64,000 bases of DNA, taken from assembly GCF_039521365.1 (NCBI RefSeq), contig NZ_BAAACF010000001.1, positions 2,108,001 through 2,172,000 on the forward strand, written 5' to 3'. Below the pieces are notes generated by a model that saw nothing but the letters and a program-made list of their open reading frames with translations, was not told the DNA's origin and did not search any database. The stretch comes from Clostridium_AW malenominatum (GTDB taxonomy: Bacteria; Bacillota; Clostridia; Clostridiales; Clostridiaceae). Both the position numbers and the translations under genes were made by a program. This document shows, piece after piece, positions 17,932-27,370 of the stretch (its first letter is position 1; the number at the start of each line of letters is the position of its first letter).

Positions 17932-18801
17932 ATGTTTGTAAGTAGTGGAAATGAATTACTTAATATATGTACAGAAAAAAATATTCCTATTTGGCAGTAC
18001 GCCCTTGAATCAGAATCTGAAAATTCTGGTGAGGAAAAAGATATTATCTTTGAGAGAATGAGAAAAACACTTAAAGTTATGCAGGATTCTGCAAGCTATG
18101 CTTTAGAAAATGAAGTAAAATCCGTTAGTGGATTAATCGGCGGAGATGCTTATAAATTAAACAAATTTGCTAATTCTGGTAAAACTTTAACTGGAGACTT
18201 TTTAGTTAAAGCTATGGCAAGAGCTCTTTCCTCCTCTGAAGTGAATGCTGCTATGGGAAGAATAGTGGCTTGCCCTACGGCAGGTTCCTGCGGTATATTA
18301 CCTGCTGCTGTTATCTCTGCTGGGGAAAGATTGAGAAGCTCTGAAGATGATATGGTCAAGGCATTGTTAACCGCTTCTGCTATAGGCATAATAATTGCTA
18401 AAAACGCTACTTTAGCCGGGGCTGAAGGTGGTTGTCAGGCAGAATGTGGTTCTGGCTCCGCTATGGCTTCTGCTGCTGTAGTAGAAATGATGGGTGGTAC
18501 AGTAGAGCAATCTCTTCATGCTGCTGCTATTGTAATTAAAAATATATTGGGGTTAGTATGTGACCCTGTAGCGGGACTTGTAGAAGTTCCTTGTGCAAAA
18601 CGAAACGTAGCTGGAGTAGTAAGTGCTTTAGCTTTTGCGGATATGGCTATGGCTGGAGTGAAAAGTGTAATACCTTTTGACGAAACTGTTGCTGCTATGT
18701 ATAAGATTGGCAAACAACTTCCTCCTGAATTAAGAGAAACTGCGGAAGGTGGTTTGGCCGTTACACCAACTGGAATTAGATTAAAAAATGAAATTTTTTA
18801 A
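17932..18801 (+). CDS. sdaAA: L-serine dehydratase, iron-sulfur-dependent, alpha subunit
   Basis: Catalytic alpha subunit holding the [4Fe-4S] cluster. Conserved cysteines appear in CPTAGSCGILPA, GGCQAECGSGSA and CDPVAGLVEVPC, which together supply the cluster ligands. The 289-residue length is standard for the separate alpha chain. The ribosome site AAGGAGGG lies at the end of sdaAB and the genes are 2 nt apart, so they are one operon. It is closed by the hairpin at 18803. Confidence 0.93.
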   Translation: MFVSSGNELLNICTEKNIPIWQYALESESENSGEEKDIIFERMRKTLKVMQDSASYALENEVKSVSGLIGGDAYKLNKFANSGKTLTGDFLVKAMARALSSSEVNAAMGRIVACPTAGSCGILPAAVISAGERLRSSEDDMVKALLTASAIGIIIAKNATLAGAEGGCQAECGSGSAMASAAVVEMMGGTVEQSLHAAAIVIKNILGLVCDPVAGLVEVPCAKRNVAGVVSALAFADMAMAGVKSVIPFDETVAAMYKIGKQLPPELRETAEGGLAVTPTGIRLKNEIF

Positions 18802-18802
18802 A

Positions 18803-18835
18803 GAAGAACTGAGAGCCATCTCAGTTCTTCTTTGT
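18803..18835 (+). terminator. Terminator of the sdaAB-sdaAA operon
   Basis: 12-bp perfect stem (GAAGAACTGAGA / TCTCAGTTCTTC), 4-nt loop, followed by TTTGTTTTT, beginning 2 nt after the sdaAA stop. Confidence 0.9.
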
Positions 18836-18863
18836 TTTTCGCTAATAAATTTTATATTTCGAC

Positions 18864-18890
18864 TTAAGTTATGTAGAAATCACTCGATAA
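18864..18890 (+). promoter_or_regulatory. Candidate sigma-D (flagellar sigma-28) promoter of the chemoreceptor
   Basis: TTAA and CTCGATAA separated by 15 nt resemble the sigma-28 consensus TAAA-N15-GCCGATAA. It lies about 40 nt before the chemoreceptor ATG, and chemoreceptors are typical sigma-D targets. Confidence 0.45.
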
Positions 18891-18930
18891 TTCTCCTAAA
18901 TTGTAATATCTATATTAAGGGGGGCCAAAT

Positions 18931-20922
18931 ATGAATAAACTTAAGTCTTTTAAGGCTAAACTACTTCTTCTAATAATACCTTTAATTATAATCCCACTAA
19001 TTTTGCTGGGAATTATAAGCTATGTAAGATCATCTTCTGTCGTAAAAGAAAGGATTGAAAACGGAATTCATAACTCTGTTGAAAATTTAAGCTTTGGTAT
19101 AGATACTTTTTTAAAGGATAAGTCCCAAAGTTTAAAAGTGTTTTCTAGTAATGCTAACGTAAAAGAAGTAATGACAAATAAGGGCACTCCAGAAATGAAA
19201 TACTTAGTAGATTTGATGTCTAACTATAAGGAAAAGCAAGATGACATTTTAAATGTCTTTATTGCTACTGCGGAGAAGGACATGATTGTTTATCCTACTG
19301 TTAATCTACCTAAGGATTATAACCCATTGGACACTGCTTGGTATAAAAAAGCTTTAAGCAAAAACGACCTTGTATGGACAAGTCCCTACATAGATACCGC
19401 TACTAAAAAAATGGTAGTTACGGTAGCAATGCCTATTTATAATGATAAAAATACTTTTATTGGCATAGCTGGAGCTGATATTGCTTTAGAAAGTATAAAT
19501 GCATTAGTAGTTGGTACCAAAATAGGGTCTACAGGAAAAGTATTTTTAGTAGATGATAGTAGTAATGTAGTTGCACATCCTGATAAAGAAACACTAGGAA
19601 AAAAATTGCCTATTGAAGAATTAGAAAAGGCAATTCACGCTTCTGAAGAAGGTGCTATAAACTATAATTATAAAGACAATTCCTATTTCGGTAAGTTTAC
19701 TACTTCAAAAAGCTCTGGATGGAAAATAGTAGGCTCTGCTCAAAACTCTGAAATATCTTCAGCTAATTATGGAATACTAATAGGAAGTTTAATTACAGGC
19801 ATTATAGTTTCTATTATCTCTATAGTACTAGCCTTATTATTTCAAAAGCCCATTACTGGAGCAGTTAAACAATTAAATAATGAAATGAAAGAAGTTGGAG
19901 AAGGTAATTTAACTGTACGTAGCAATATAAAATTAAACGATGAAATAGGTTCTCTTTCGAAGGGTTTAAACTCTATGATAGATAACTTAAAAAACTTGCT
20001 TGTTAAAGTAAATGAAACCTCAGATATTTTAACTCAATATTCTGAAGGATTAGCTTCTTCCGCGGAAGAAACCAGCGTTGCTTCTGATGAAATCTCAAAG
20101 ACTATTATTGATATTGTAAATTCTACAGTAAACCAAGCAACTCATACTAATGATGGTTTGAATAAAGCAGAAGTTCTATCTGATAATATTAATAGAGTAA
20201 CGGTTGCTATAAATAAAATGAGCAATATCTTTGAAAACGCCGTTACTTTAAATGAAAATGGCATTAAAGCCGTAAATGATTTAGATAAAAAGTCAAAAGA
20301 AAACTCTGCCTCCTCCTCTGAAGTAGAGAAGGTAGTTCGCGATATGGATGACAGCGTTAAAAATATAAGGGTAATAGTAGATACCATAAGCGGAATTGCG
20401 GATCAAACAAATCTATTAGCTTTGAACGCTTCTATCGAAGCTGCTAGAGCTGGAGAAAGTGGACGAGGTTTTACCGTAGTGGCTGATGAAATTAGAAAGC
20501 TTGCGGAACAATCAGCAAAGGCTACTAATGAAATTCGAACTATAATAGGTAGTATTCAAGGAAAATCTAGTAATGCTGTTTCTGAAATAACTAAATCCAA
20601 AGCAATAGTACAAGAACAGGAGTTAGCTCTTAAAGAAACAAATGAAATACTTTCTAAAATATTTGAAACTATAAAGGTTTTATCTGGAGAAGCTAATGAA
20701 ATTGATTCCTTAAACAACGAAATGATTTTGGCAAAGGATAAAATTGTGCTAGTAATGGAGGAGCTTTCTGCCTCTGCCGAAGAAACTTCCGCCTCCACTG
20801 AAGAAATATCTGCTTCTACCGAAGAGCAAACTGCTACTATGGCTGAAATTGCAAGAACTGCCGAGGAATTAAATAATATCGCTTTAAAGCTTAAAGAAGA
20901 ATTGCATAAGTTTAAATTATAG
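18931..20922 (+). CDS. Methyl-accepting chemotaxis protein, dCache sensor
   Basis: Membrane chemoreceptor. TM1 (residues ~9-31) is followed by an extracellular double-Cache domain (~35-280) with the DTAWYKKALSKNDLVWTSPY and MPIYNDKNTFIGIAGADI motifs typical of ligand-binding dCache. TM2 is near 285-307, then a HAMP domain and a long signalling coiled coil with the tip motif IADQTNLLALNASIEAARAGE. Methylation-type Glu/Gln pairs recur near the C-terminus (ASAEETSAS repeats). The ligand cannot be told from sequence; amino acids are common for this class. ATG follows AAGGGGGGC. Monocistronic. Confidence 0.93.
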   Translation: MNKLKSFKAKLLLLIIPLIIIPLILLGIISYVRSSSVVKERIENGIHNSVENLSFGIDTFLKDKSQSLKVFSSNANVKEVMTNKGTPEMKYLVDLMSNYKEKQDDILNVFIATAEKDMIVYPTVNLPKDYNPLDTAWYKKALSKNDLVWTSPYIDTATKKMVVTVAMPIYNDKNTFIGIAGADIALESINALVVGTKIGSTGKVFLVDDSSNVVAHPDKETLGKKLPIEELEKAIHASEEGAINYNYKDNSYFGKFTTSKSSGWKIVGSAQNSEISSANYGILIGSLITGIIVSIISIVLALLFQKPITGAVKQLNNEMKEVGEGNLTVRSNIKLNDEIGSLSKGLNSMIDNLKNLLVKVNETSDILTQYSEGLASSAEETSVASDEISKTIIDIVNSTVNQATHTNDGLNKAEVLSDNINRVTVAINKMSNIFENAVTLNENGIKAVNDLDKKSKENSASSSEVEKVVRDMDDSVKNIRVIVDTISGIADQTNLLALNASIEAARAGESGRGFTVVADEIRKLAEQSAKATNEIRTIIGSIQGKSSNAVSEITKSKAIVQEQELALKETNEILSKIFETIKVLSGEANEIDSLNNEMILAKDKIVLVMEELSASAEETSASTEEISASTEEQTATMAEIARTAEELNNIALKLKEELHKFKL

Positions 20923-20925
20923 TAG

Positions 20926-20964
20926 AAAAAACACTTTCTAAAATTATTTTAGAAAGTGTTTTTT
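20926..20964. terminator. Bidirectional terminator between the chemoreceptor and the MBL gene
   Basis: About 18 paired bases (CACTTTCTAAA / TTTAGAAAGTG core) flanked by A6 and T6, so it works on either strand. Its right half includes the stop region of the minus-strand MBL gene. Confidence 0.85.
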
Positions 20965-21807
20965 CTTGTTGCCATTAATAAAACTATTAATATAATAAGC
21001 TCTTTCCTCATCTGGTTCTTCTTTGAAGTCTTTTATATATTTTTCTCTCACCTTATAAAATAAGACTTCATCTCCAGTAAATTTCCCCATAGTAATAAGT
21101 TCATCAAACAATTTTAAAGTCTCCTCTTTACTTTCCACTGGTCCGTGGGAAGGTAAATAATACTTTGTTTCTTTATCTTTTATTTTATTAATCATAGGAA
21201 AAAGTTTTTCCGTGGAATAACTCCATTCACCACTGTACAAATCTTCATATATAGCATCGCCCAAAAACATAACTTTCTCTTCTGGAATATAGGCTATAGA
21301 GGAATCTTCTGAATGATCTCCTTTAATATTTTCAATGATACAGCTTACCCCTCCTAAATCAATGGTAATTCCATCTTTAAAAGTTATATCTACGTCGCCT
21401 ATTATCAATTTATCTCTAAGTGGCGTAGGCAATTCAAGCTTTATCATACTACTACAAAACTCTATCTCTTCACCTTTTTCCACCCTTTTATCTAGAGCCT
21501 CGTCTCTCCAATCCAAGGTCTTCATTTCTACTATTTTTTCTTTTGTTTTTTCATGACATATAGTTGTTAAATTCATAAAAGCTATTCCAAATACATGATC
21601 CCAATGCCAATGGGTTATAAAAAGATATTTAAGTGGTGGTATATCCATTTTATTAACTTCTTCCAAGAACTCATTAGCATGCTTTTCTGAATTTCCCGAG
21701 TCTATGACCATGGAATACCTATCTCCTATAACTAAACCTAGCACTGGTCTATCTGTTCTTTCATCGTTTGGCATATAATATACTCTATTTGTTAATTTTT
21801 TTAGCAC
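20944..21807 (-). CDS. MBL-fold metallo-hydrolase
   Basis: Metallo-beta-lactamase-fold hydrolase with the di-metal motif THWHWDH (~80-86), a later DHSEDS loop, the LGDAIYED aspartate motif and PSHGP histidine. Substrate unknown; the N-terminus (MPNDERTDRPVLGLVIGD) resembles glyoxalase-II-like family members. The start is GTG after AGGAAGTG. It lies 23 nt after the MOSC gene on the same strand with no terminator between, so it may be the last gene of the cofactor operon, though a functional link is unproven. Confidence 0.8.
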   Translation of the reverse strand: MLKKLTNRVYYMPNDERTDRPVLGLVIGDRYSMVIDSGNSEKHANEFLEEVNKMDIPPLKYLFITHWHWDHVFGIAFMNLTTICHEKTKEKIVEMKTLDWRDEALDKRVEKGEEIEFCSSMIKLELPTPLRDKLIIGDVDITFKDGITIDLGGVSCIIENIKGDHSEDSSIAYIPEEKVMFLGDAIYEDLYSGEWSYSTEKLFPMINKIKDKETKYYLPSHGPVESKEETLKLFDELITMGKFTGDEVLFYKVREKYIKDFKEEPDEERAYYINSFINGNKKKHFLK

Positions 21808-21830
21808 CTATTTCACTTCCTATACTGATA

Positions 21831-22262
21831 CTAAATTATTGTTATTTCATCTCCTGGTTTTATATAGCCTGAAGTTATTACCTTTGTAAATATTCCTTCC
21901 CTTGGCATTACACAGTCTCCAACTAAATTTCTTATGGCACAGCCATGGTGACATTCCTTACCAATTTGGGTAACTTCCATTTCCACTTCCCCAACCCTCA
22001 TTCTTGTTCCTATTGGAAGGGTGTATAACTCTATTCCTTCAGTGGTTAGATTTTCTGCAAATTTTCCTGTGCAAAAACCCTCTACACCTACTGCCATTAT
22101 TTTATCAATACTCTCTTGCCCTAAAAGGCTAACTTGTCTATGCCACTTTCCCGCATGGGCATCCCCTACAAGACCATGATCCACTTCAAAATAGCCTTTT
22201 TCAATAGCTTCCTTTGGCACACCCTTTTCTTTGCTTATATTTACAGCTAATACCTTTCCCAT
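21831..22262 (-). CDS. MOSC-domain protein
   Basis: Small stand-alone MOSC domain (143 residues), related to the C-terminus of molybdenum cofactor sulfurase. It shows the KWHRQVSLLGQESI segment and a Cys cluster CHHGCAIRNLVGDCVMPREG; the last cysteine is the conserved MOSC position thought to carry sulfur. It probably helps in sulfur or cofactor handling for Mo/W enzymes. ATG 22262 is 8 nt from AAGGAAG; the upstream ATG 22268 is too close. Its start overlaps the region of the moaC stop, and it ends the run of cofactor genes. Confidence 0.85.
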   Translation of the reverse strand: MGKVLAVNISKEKGVPKEAIEKGYFEVDHGLVGDAHAGKWHRQVSLLGQESIDKIMAVGVEGFCTGKFAENLTTEGIELYTLPIGTRMRVGEVEMEVTQIGKECHHGCAIRNLVGDCVMPREGIFTKVITSGYIKPGDEITII

Positions 22263-22264
22263 AA

Positions 22265-22741
22265 TCATATCTTCCTTTCGTACAATCCTGATTTTCCACC
22301 GCTCTTTTTTAATAACATCATATCCGCTATCACCATGTCTTTATCTATGGCTTTACACATATCATAAATAGTTAAAGCTGCAACAGATACTGCTGTTAAA
22401 GCCTCCATCTCCACACCAGTTTGCCCTACATTTTTTACAGTAGCTTTTATATCAACCTTACATTTATCAAAATCTAAGTTAAAGCTTATATCACAACCTG
22501 TTATCATTATAGGATGGCACATGGGTATTATACCTGAGGTATTTTTACATCCCATTATTCCTCCTACTTGCGCTACAGATAAAACATCACCTTTTTTTAT
22601 TGTCCCCTCTTTTATCTTGTCTAAGGTTTCTTTTTTCATGTATATGCTTCCTATAGCTACTGCCTCTCTTTTGGTTTCATCTTTTTCACTAACATCCACC
22701 ATTTTAGCTCTGCCTTCTTCATTTATATGAGTTAAATCCAT
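22265..22741 (-). CDS. moaC: Cyclic pyranopterin monophosphate synthase MoaC
   Basis: Second enzyme of molybdopterin synthesis, converting the MoaA product to cPMP. The 158-residue chain carries the family signature MCHPIMITGCDISF, GQTGVEMEALTAVSVAALTIYDMCKA and the KSGGKSG end motif; active-site Lys and His residues are in place. A ribosome site AGGAGG precedes the ATG, 1 nt from the moaA stop. It lies in the tup-mog-moe-moa series. Confidence 0.95.
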   Translation of the reverse strand: MDLTHINEEGRAKMVDVSEKDETKREAVAIGSIYMKKETLDKIKEGTIKKGDVLSVAQVGGIMGCKNTSGIIPMCHPIMITGCDISFNLDFDKCKVDIKATVKNVGQTGVEMEALTAVSVAALTIYDMCKAIDKDMVIADMMLLKKSGGKSGLYERKI

Positions 22742-22742
22742 T

Positions 22743-23702
22743 TTATCCTCCTATCTGATACATCATCTTTTTGCTTCTGCTACTCTTTTCCTTATCTAAA
22801 TGATGCTCTAAGGGTTTGTTTGTAATTGCCTTTTTTAATGCTGCAATTAAAAGTTCTTCATTATATATATATTCTTTTATATTTATTTCATTTTCTGAAT
22901 GTAAACATGGCTTTATTGTGCCCATAGGAGTCAATCTTATTTTATTACATCTGTTACAAAATTTACAACTTACAGGATTTATTAACCCTACAGTTCCCTT
23001 ACCATCTTTTAGTTTGAAAAGCCTTGCTGTGCTATCACTTCTATTCGATATTGGTATAAGATTGGGATAGTCTTCTAGTATGGTATCTGTGCTTAAGGCG
23101 CTTTCTTTATACAACTTCTCCCCTTCTCCAATAGGCATTAACTCAATAAATCTAATACTTATAGGCATAGATTTTGTAAGATTTATAAAATCTCCAACTT
23201 CCTTATCATTAAAATCCTTCATTAAAACCACATTTATTTTTACAGGACCTATACCCAAAGCCATACATTTATCAATAGCACCTATAACTTTGGACAAATC
23301 TCCCCCTCTTGTTATATAACTATATTTTTCTGAATTAAGAGTATCTAAGCTTATGTTCACTCTCTTAAGTCCTGCTTTTTTTAATTCTGGCACCATATCA
23401 TAAAGGAGAATTCCATTAGTAGTTAAAGATATATCTTCAATAGTAGATATTTGAGAAGTATTATATATAAGCTCATCTATTCCTTTAAGAATAAGCGGCT
23501 CACCACCAGTATATCTAATTTTTTTTATTCCTAAACTTGCGCTTCCTTTAACAATTTTCAATATTTCTTCAAATCTTAATACATCTTGGTGATTTCTTTT
23601 CGAAATCCCCTCCTCAGGCATACAATAAATACATCTTAAATTGCATCTATCCGTAAGAGAGACTCTAAGATAATCTATACTTCTCCCATAACTATCTAGC
23701 AC
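22743..23702 (-). CDS. moaA: GTP 3',8-cyclase MoaA (radical SAM)
   Basis: First enzyme of molybdopterin synthesis. It has the radical-SAM motif CNLRCIYCMPEEG (~17-29), the RYTGGEPLI SAM-binding segment and the C-terminal second cluster motif CKFCNRCNKIRLTPMGTIKPC. The chain ends RSKKMMYQIGG; the terminal Gly-Gly is the catalytic tail of MoaA. The start is GTG, 8 nt from AGGAG. MoaD/MoaE, needed to finish molybdopterin, are not in this window. Confidence 0.95.
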   Translation of the reverse strand: MLDSYGRSIDYLRVSLTDRCNLRCIYCMPEEGISKRNHQDVLRFEEILKIVKGSASLGIKKIRYTGGEPLILKGIDELIYNTSQISTIEDISLTTNGILLYDMVPELKKAGLKRVNISLDTLNSEKYSYITRGGDLSKVIGAIDKCMALGIGPVKINVVLMKDFNDKEVGDFINLTKSMPISIRFIELMPIGEGEKLYKESALSTDTILEDYPNLIPISNRSDSTARLFKLKDGKGTVGLINPVSCKFCNRCNKIRLTPMGTIKPCLHSENEINIKEYIYNEELLIAALKKAITNKPLEHHLDKEKSSRSKKMMYQIGG

Positions 23703-23713
23703 ACTATCAGCTC

Positions 23714-25618
23714 CTATTCTAGAATAGTACCTGTATCACTATAATCGTACCCTCCAAGCTTGTCTAACTCATCCTTAAACTCTTTGCTAGTTAATACTTT
23801 TATTAGTTCAGTTACTATATCCATTTGTAAATATTCTTTTGGTATGGCTATATCATATTCTTCATTACACACAGGTATAAAATCTAATCCCATCATCACT
23901 GCTGCAGAGTAAACACCTAGACCTACATCCGCATTTCCTGAAGCAACGGCTCCAGCTACAGAAAGGTGGGTAAATTCTTCCCTATCATAGCCCATAATGT
24001 CTCTTGGGTTTATATTTAAGTTTTTAAGATTATAATCTAATAATAGTCTTGTACCTGATCCTCTTTGTCTATTAATAAATCTAACCTTTTTATCCACTAA
24101 ATCTTTAAAATCCTTTATTTGCAATGGGTTATCCTTACTTACCATAAAACCTTGTATTCTTTTTACACCTTTTATTAATGCTATATTTTTATCTTTTAGA
24201 TACTTTTCTATATAAGACTTGTTATATTCTCCCGTATCCATATCCAGTAAATGTATTGGAGCAATATGAGTTTCTCCTGATTTTAATGCCATAATTCCTC
24301 CCATGCTTCCCACATGAGCTGAAGATAAATAATACTTCTTATTTTTTATATGTATTAAATCAGAAAGAACATCTATTATAGGATCATGACTTCCTATACA
24401 TACTATGGTATTTTTAATTTCTTCTTCCTCTTTTAAAAGTTTTATGTTAACTTCACTACCTGCTTCTAGTCCCTCTATATTTTGAGAAACTTCTAATATT
24501 CCATCGGCTCTCACCAAAGACATAGTTGCTCCAGCACCGCGAGTTAATGGAGTAGCTATAAGTTTATCCCCTACATATCCAAGCTTTACCCTTATAAACT
24601 CAAGATATTTTAAAGATGACATAACTCTTTTGGATAAAATTGCAGTTACAGTTTTCAAGTCTTTTTCTTCTAATCCTTGATATAGATTTATAAGCCCTTT
24701 AACAATTAGTTCCATAATAAAATAAGCTGAAACTGGGTATCCAGGTATTCCTATCACTGGCTTATCATTTATAATCCCTAAAATTACAGGTTTTCCGGGC
24801 TTTATTGCAACACCATGAACAATTACTTCTCCCAGCTCCTCAATTACTTTAGAAGTAAAATCTTCTCTTCCTGCTGAAGAGCCTGCATTAATAAGTATTA
24901 TATCACATTCTTTTGAAGCCTTAATTAGTGTTTCTTTTATTTCATCGTAATTATCTTTAACAATATCAAATCTTTTAGCTTCTCCTCCCCATTGGTTTAC
25001 CTGGGAAGAAAACACCCTAGAATTGAAATCAATTATATCTCCAACCTTTAAGTCAGTTCCTGGTTCAACTAGTTCTGTACCCGTTGGTATTACTGCAACT
25101 ATGGGTTTTTTATAAACTTCTATATCATTAACACTCCCTGCAAGCATAGCTCCAATATCAACGGGTCTTACTTTATGATTAGAAGGTATTATTAGCTGAT
25201 TTTCTATAATATCTTCTCCAATTGGTCTAATGTTTTGCCAAGGAATAGCACTTTTATATATTTTAACTTTATTTTCATCTACTTTAATTAAATCTTCTAT
25301 CATTATTACGCAATCAAATTCACTAGGAATGGGGTCTCCTGTGTCCACAACCACATAATCTTTACCTTCCTCTAATACAACTTGATTTCTGTCAGATGCT
25401 TCAAAGGTTTTTTCACTAAAGGTAGCTATTCCATCCATAGCAGATGCATTATAATGTGGTGATGAAATTTTAGAATAAATTGGCGATACCGTTACCCTGT
25501 CTACTCCATCCCAAGTTTTTATTGTTTCCTTCTGTAAATGCAATTTCCCTAATTTATCCATAAAAACAGCAATTGCATCTTTTAGTTCCATATTAGATAA
25601 ATAAATGTTTTGCGACAT
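23714..25618 (-). CDS. MoeA fused to a C-terminal periplasmic-binding-protein-like domain
   Basis: Residues ~1-400 are MoeA, the molybdopterin molybdo- or tungsto-transferase that inserts the metal: SAMDGIAT, PTGTELVEPG, NAGSSAGREDFTSKVIEELG and KPGKPVILG are visible. Residues ~410-634 are a PBP-like domain (PF12727 type) with GSHDP, SSAHVGSMGGIMAL, NRQRGSGTRLLLDY and DVGLGVYSAA. Fusions of this kind occur in many clostridia and archaea and may sense or deliver oxyanion or pterin. It is the second MoeA in the operon, 10 nt after the first. Confidence 0.9.
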   Translation of the reverse strand: MSQNIYLSNMELKDAIAVFMDKLGKLHLQKETIKTWDGVDRVTVSPIYSKISSPHYNASAMDGIATFSEKTFEASDRNQVVLEEGKDYVVVDTGDPIPSEFDCVIMIEDLIKVDENKVKIYKSAIPWQNIRPIGEDIIENQLIIPSNHKVRPVDIGAMLAGSVNDIEVYKKPIVAVIPTGTELVEPGTDLKVGDIIDFNSRVFSSQVNQWGGEAKRFDIVKDNYDEIKETLIKASKECDIILINAGSSAGREDFTSKVIEELGEVIVHGVAIKPGKPVILGIINDKPVIGIPGYPVSAYFIMELIVKGLINLYQGLEEKDLKTVTAILSKRVMSSLKYLEFIRVKLGYVGDKLIATPLTRGAGATMSLVRADGILEVSQNIEGLEAGSEVNIKLLKEEEEIKNTIVCIGSHDPIIDVLSDLIHIKNKKYYLSSAHVGSMGGIMALKSGETHIAPIHLLDMDTGEYNKSYIEKYLKDKNIALIKGVKRIQGFMVSKDNPLQIKDFKDLVDKKVRFINRQRGSGTRLLLDYNLKNLNINPRDIMGYDREEFTHLSVAGAVASGNADVGLGVYSAAVMMGLDFIPVCNEEYDIAIPKEYLQMDIVTELIKVLTSKEFKDELDKLGGYDYSDTGTILE

Positions 25619-25628
25619 ACTCTACCTC

Positions 25629-26855
25629 CTAGAATTTGAAAACATAAACTCTTTGTCCTTCTTTTATTCCTTCTTCATTTTTATCTATTTTTATATAGCC
25701 CCAGGCTTTTGAAAATCCACTAATTAATCCTGATTTTCCAAATACAGGGTGTGCCATAATTTCTCCATCTTTCCAGTGTAACGTTACCGGCAAGTATTCT
25801 TCTCTTCCTTTAGCCTTATGATAGTTTATTTCAAAATTACAAGGTGTTGGAAACATATTTTCTTCATAGTTTAAAGCTTTGTTTATCATATGTTTTACTA
25901 CTGTATTGTAAATTACAGCACAAGATAAAGGATGCCCTGGTAATCCAAATATTATTTTATTTTTTACCTTACCTATTATGGTTGGTTTCCCTGGCTTTAC
26001 TGCTATTCCATGAATAAGCATTTTAGATTCTTCTAAAGATTCAATTACTCTATAAGTTTGATCTTTTTTTCCTACAGAACTTCCTCCTGAAATTAATACA
26101 CTATCACATTCTTTTAATGCTTTTTCCATAGTGCTTTTAAGCAATTCATAATTATCTCTTATTACTCCATAGCTTATAGGCTCTCCTCCATGGCTTTTTA
26201 CAGATGCAAATAAAAGATAGGTGTTAATATCTCTAACTTGTCCTAATAAAGGGGTTTCATCTGGCCCTACAATCTCGTCTCCTGTGGATATTATTCCTAT
26301 AGTAGGTTTTTTACATACAGGAACCTTTGTATATCCAAGACTTGATAAAACTCCTACTTCATAAGCCCTTAGTTTGACCCCTGACTTTATTATGACTTCT
26401 CCAAGAGTTATATCTTCCCCTTTACGAACTATATTTTCTCCAGGAGATACTGAAGTGCTTGCGAGAATGGTTGCATCATCTAGCTTATCTGTATATTCAA
26501 TCATCACTACACTATCTGCTCCATGAGGTAACATTCCTCCCGTTGGAATGTAATAACAATCACCTGGGAATTCCAAAGCACCCAAAGGCTCTTTTCCCAT
26601 AATAACTTCACCTTTAAAATTTAACATAGAAGGTAGGGTTTCACTAGCTCCAAAAAGGTCTTTAGAATAAACTGCATATCCATCTACCGTGCTCCTATTA
26701 AAGCCTGGTACATCTATTGTTGCCTTTATGTCTTCATAAAGGATTCTTCCTAAGGATTCTTCTAAATCTACTAACTCACAGCATGGCTTTAATTCCATAT
26801 TTTCTTCTATTATCTTTTTGGTTTCATCAATTGATACTACATTAAATAAATCCAT
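25629..26855 (-). CDS. moeA: Molybdopterin molybdenum/tungsten-transferase MoeA
   Basis: Stand-alone 408-residue MoeA. Family signatures: NRSTVDGYAVYS, PTGGMLPHGADSVVMIE, STGDEIVGPDE, SGGSSVGKKDQTYRVIE and KPGKPTIIGKV...GLPGHPLSCAVIY. It catalyses metal insertion into adenylylated pterin made by MogA. It lies between mogA (12 nt upstream) and the MoeA-PBP fusion. With TupABC as the only transporter here, tungstate is the likely metal for at least one of the two MoeA proteins. Confidence 0.94.
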   Translation of the reverse strand: MDLFNVVSIDETKKIIEENMELKPCCELVDLEESLGRILYEDIKATIDVPGFNRSTVDGYAVYSKDLFGASETLPSMLNFKGEVIMGKEPLGALEFPGDCYYIPTGGMLPHGADSVVMIEYTDKLDDATILASTSVSPGENIVRKGEDITLGEVIIKSGVKLRAYEVGVLSSLGYTKVPVCKKPTIGIISTGDEIVGPDETPLLGQVRDINTYLLFASVKSHGGEPISYGVIRDNYELLKSTMEKALKECDSVLISGGSSVGKKDQTYRVIESLEESKMLIHGIAVKPGKPTIIGKVKNKIIFGLPGHPLSCAVIYNTVVKHMINKALNYEENMFPTPCNFEINYHKAKGREEYLPVTLHWKDGEIMAHPVFGKSGLISGFSKAWGYIKIDKNEEGIKEGQRVYVFKF

Positions 26856-26867
26856 GAAATATTCTCC

Positions 26868-27356
26868 TTATCTTGCACATTCACCATCTCTACCTGTTAA
26901 AATATCTATACCATGAGGAATTGCGCCCATTATAAATTCCAAGTTTTCTACTGCTCCCTTAGGGCTGCCCGGAAGATTGACAATTAAACTTTCTCCTCTT
27001 ATACCTGAAACTGCTCTTGAGAGCATTGCCTTTGTTGTTATTTTCAAAGATTCCATCCTCATAACTTCACCAATACCTGGCACATATTTTTCAATTACCT
27101 TCATAGTAGCCTCTGGAGTTACATCTCTTTTAGAAAATCCAGTGCCTCCATTGGTAAGAATTAAGTTTAATTTTAATGTATCGCACATGTATATTAACTC
27201 ACCTTGTATCATTTCTAAATCATCTGGTATTACCTTATAGTACTCAATACTATAACCACTATTTTTCAATTTATTTTCTATAGCAGGTCCTGTTAAATCT
27301 TCTCTTTCACCCTTATAACCTTTATCGCTAATAGTTAGAATCCCAGTTTTTATCAT
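26868..27356 (-). CDS. mogA: Molybdopterin adenylyltransferase MogA/MoaB
   Basis: 162-residue MogA/MoaB-family protein that adenylylates molybdopterin before metal insertion. The signatures ILTISDKGYKGEREDLTGP, LILTNGGTGFSKRDVTPEAT and NLPGSPKGAVENLEFI hold the pterin- and ATP-binding residues. It sits 14 nt after tupC and 12 nt before moeA, so uptake and insertion genes are cotranscribed. MogA and MoaB are hard to separate by eye. Confidence 0.9.
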   Translation of the reverse strand: MIKTGILTISDKGYKGEREDLTGPAIENKLKNSGYSIEYYKVIPDDLEMIQGELIYMCDTLKLNLILTNGGTGFSKRDVTPEATMKVIEKYVPGIGEVMRMESLKITTKAMLSRAVSGIRGESLIVNLPGSPKGAVENLEFIMGAIPHGIDILTGRDGECAR

Positions 27357-27370
27357 AATATCACCCTCAT

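Noticed and set aside
18802..18930. c-di-GMP riboswitch before the chemoreceptor
   Set aside because: No GEMM-type conserved loops seen; the region holds only a terminator and a promoter-like element.
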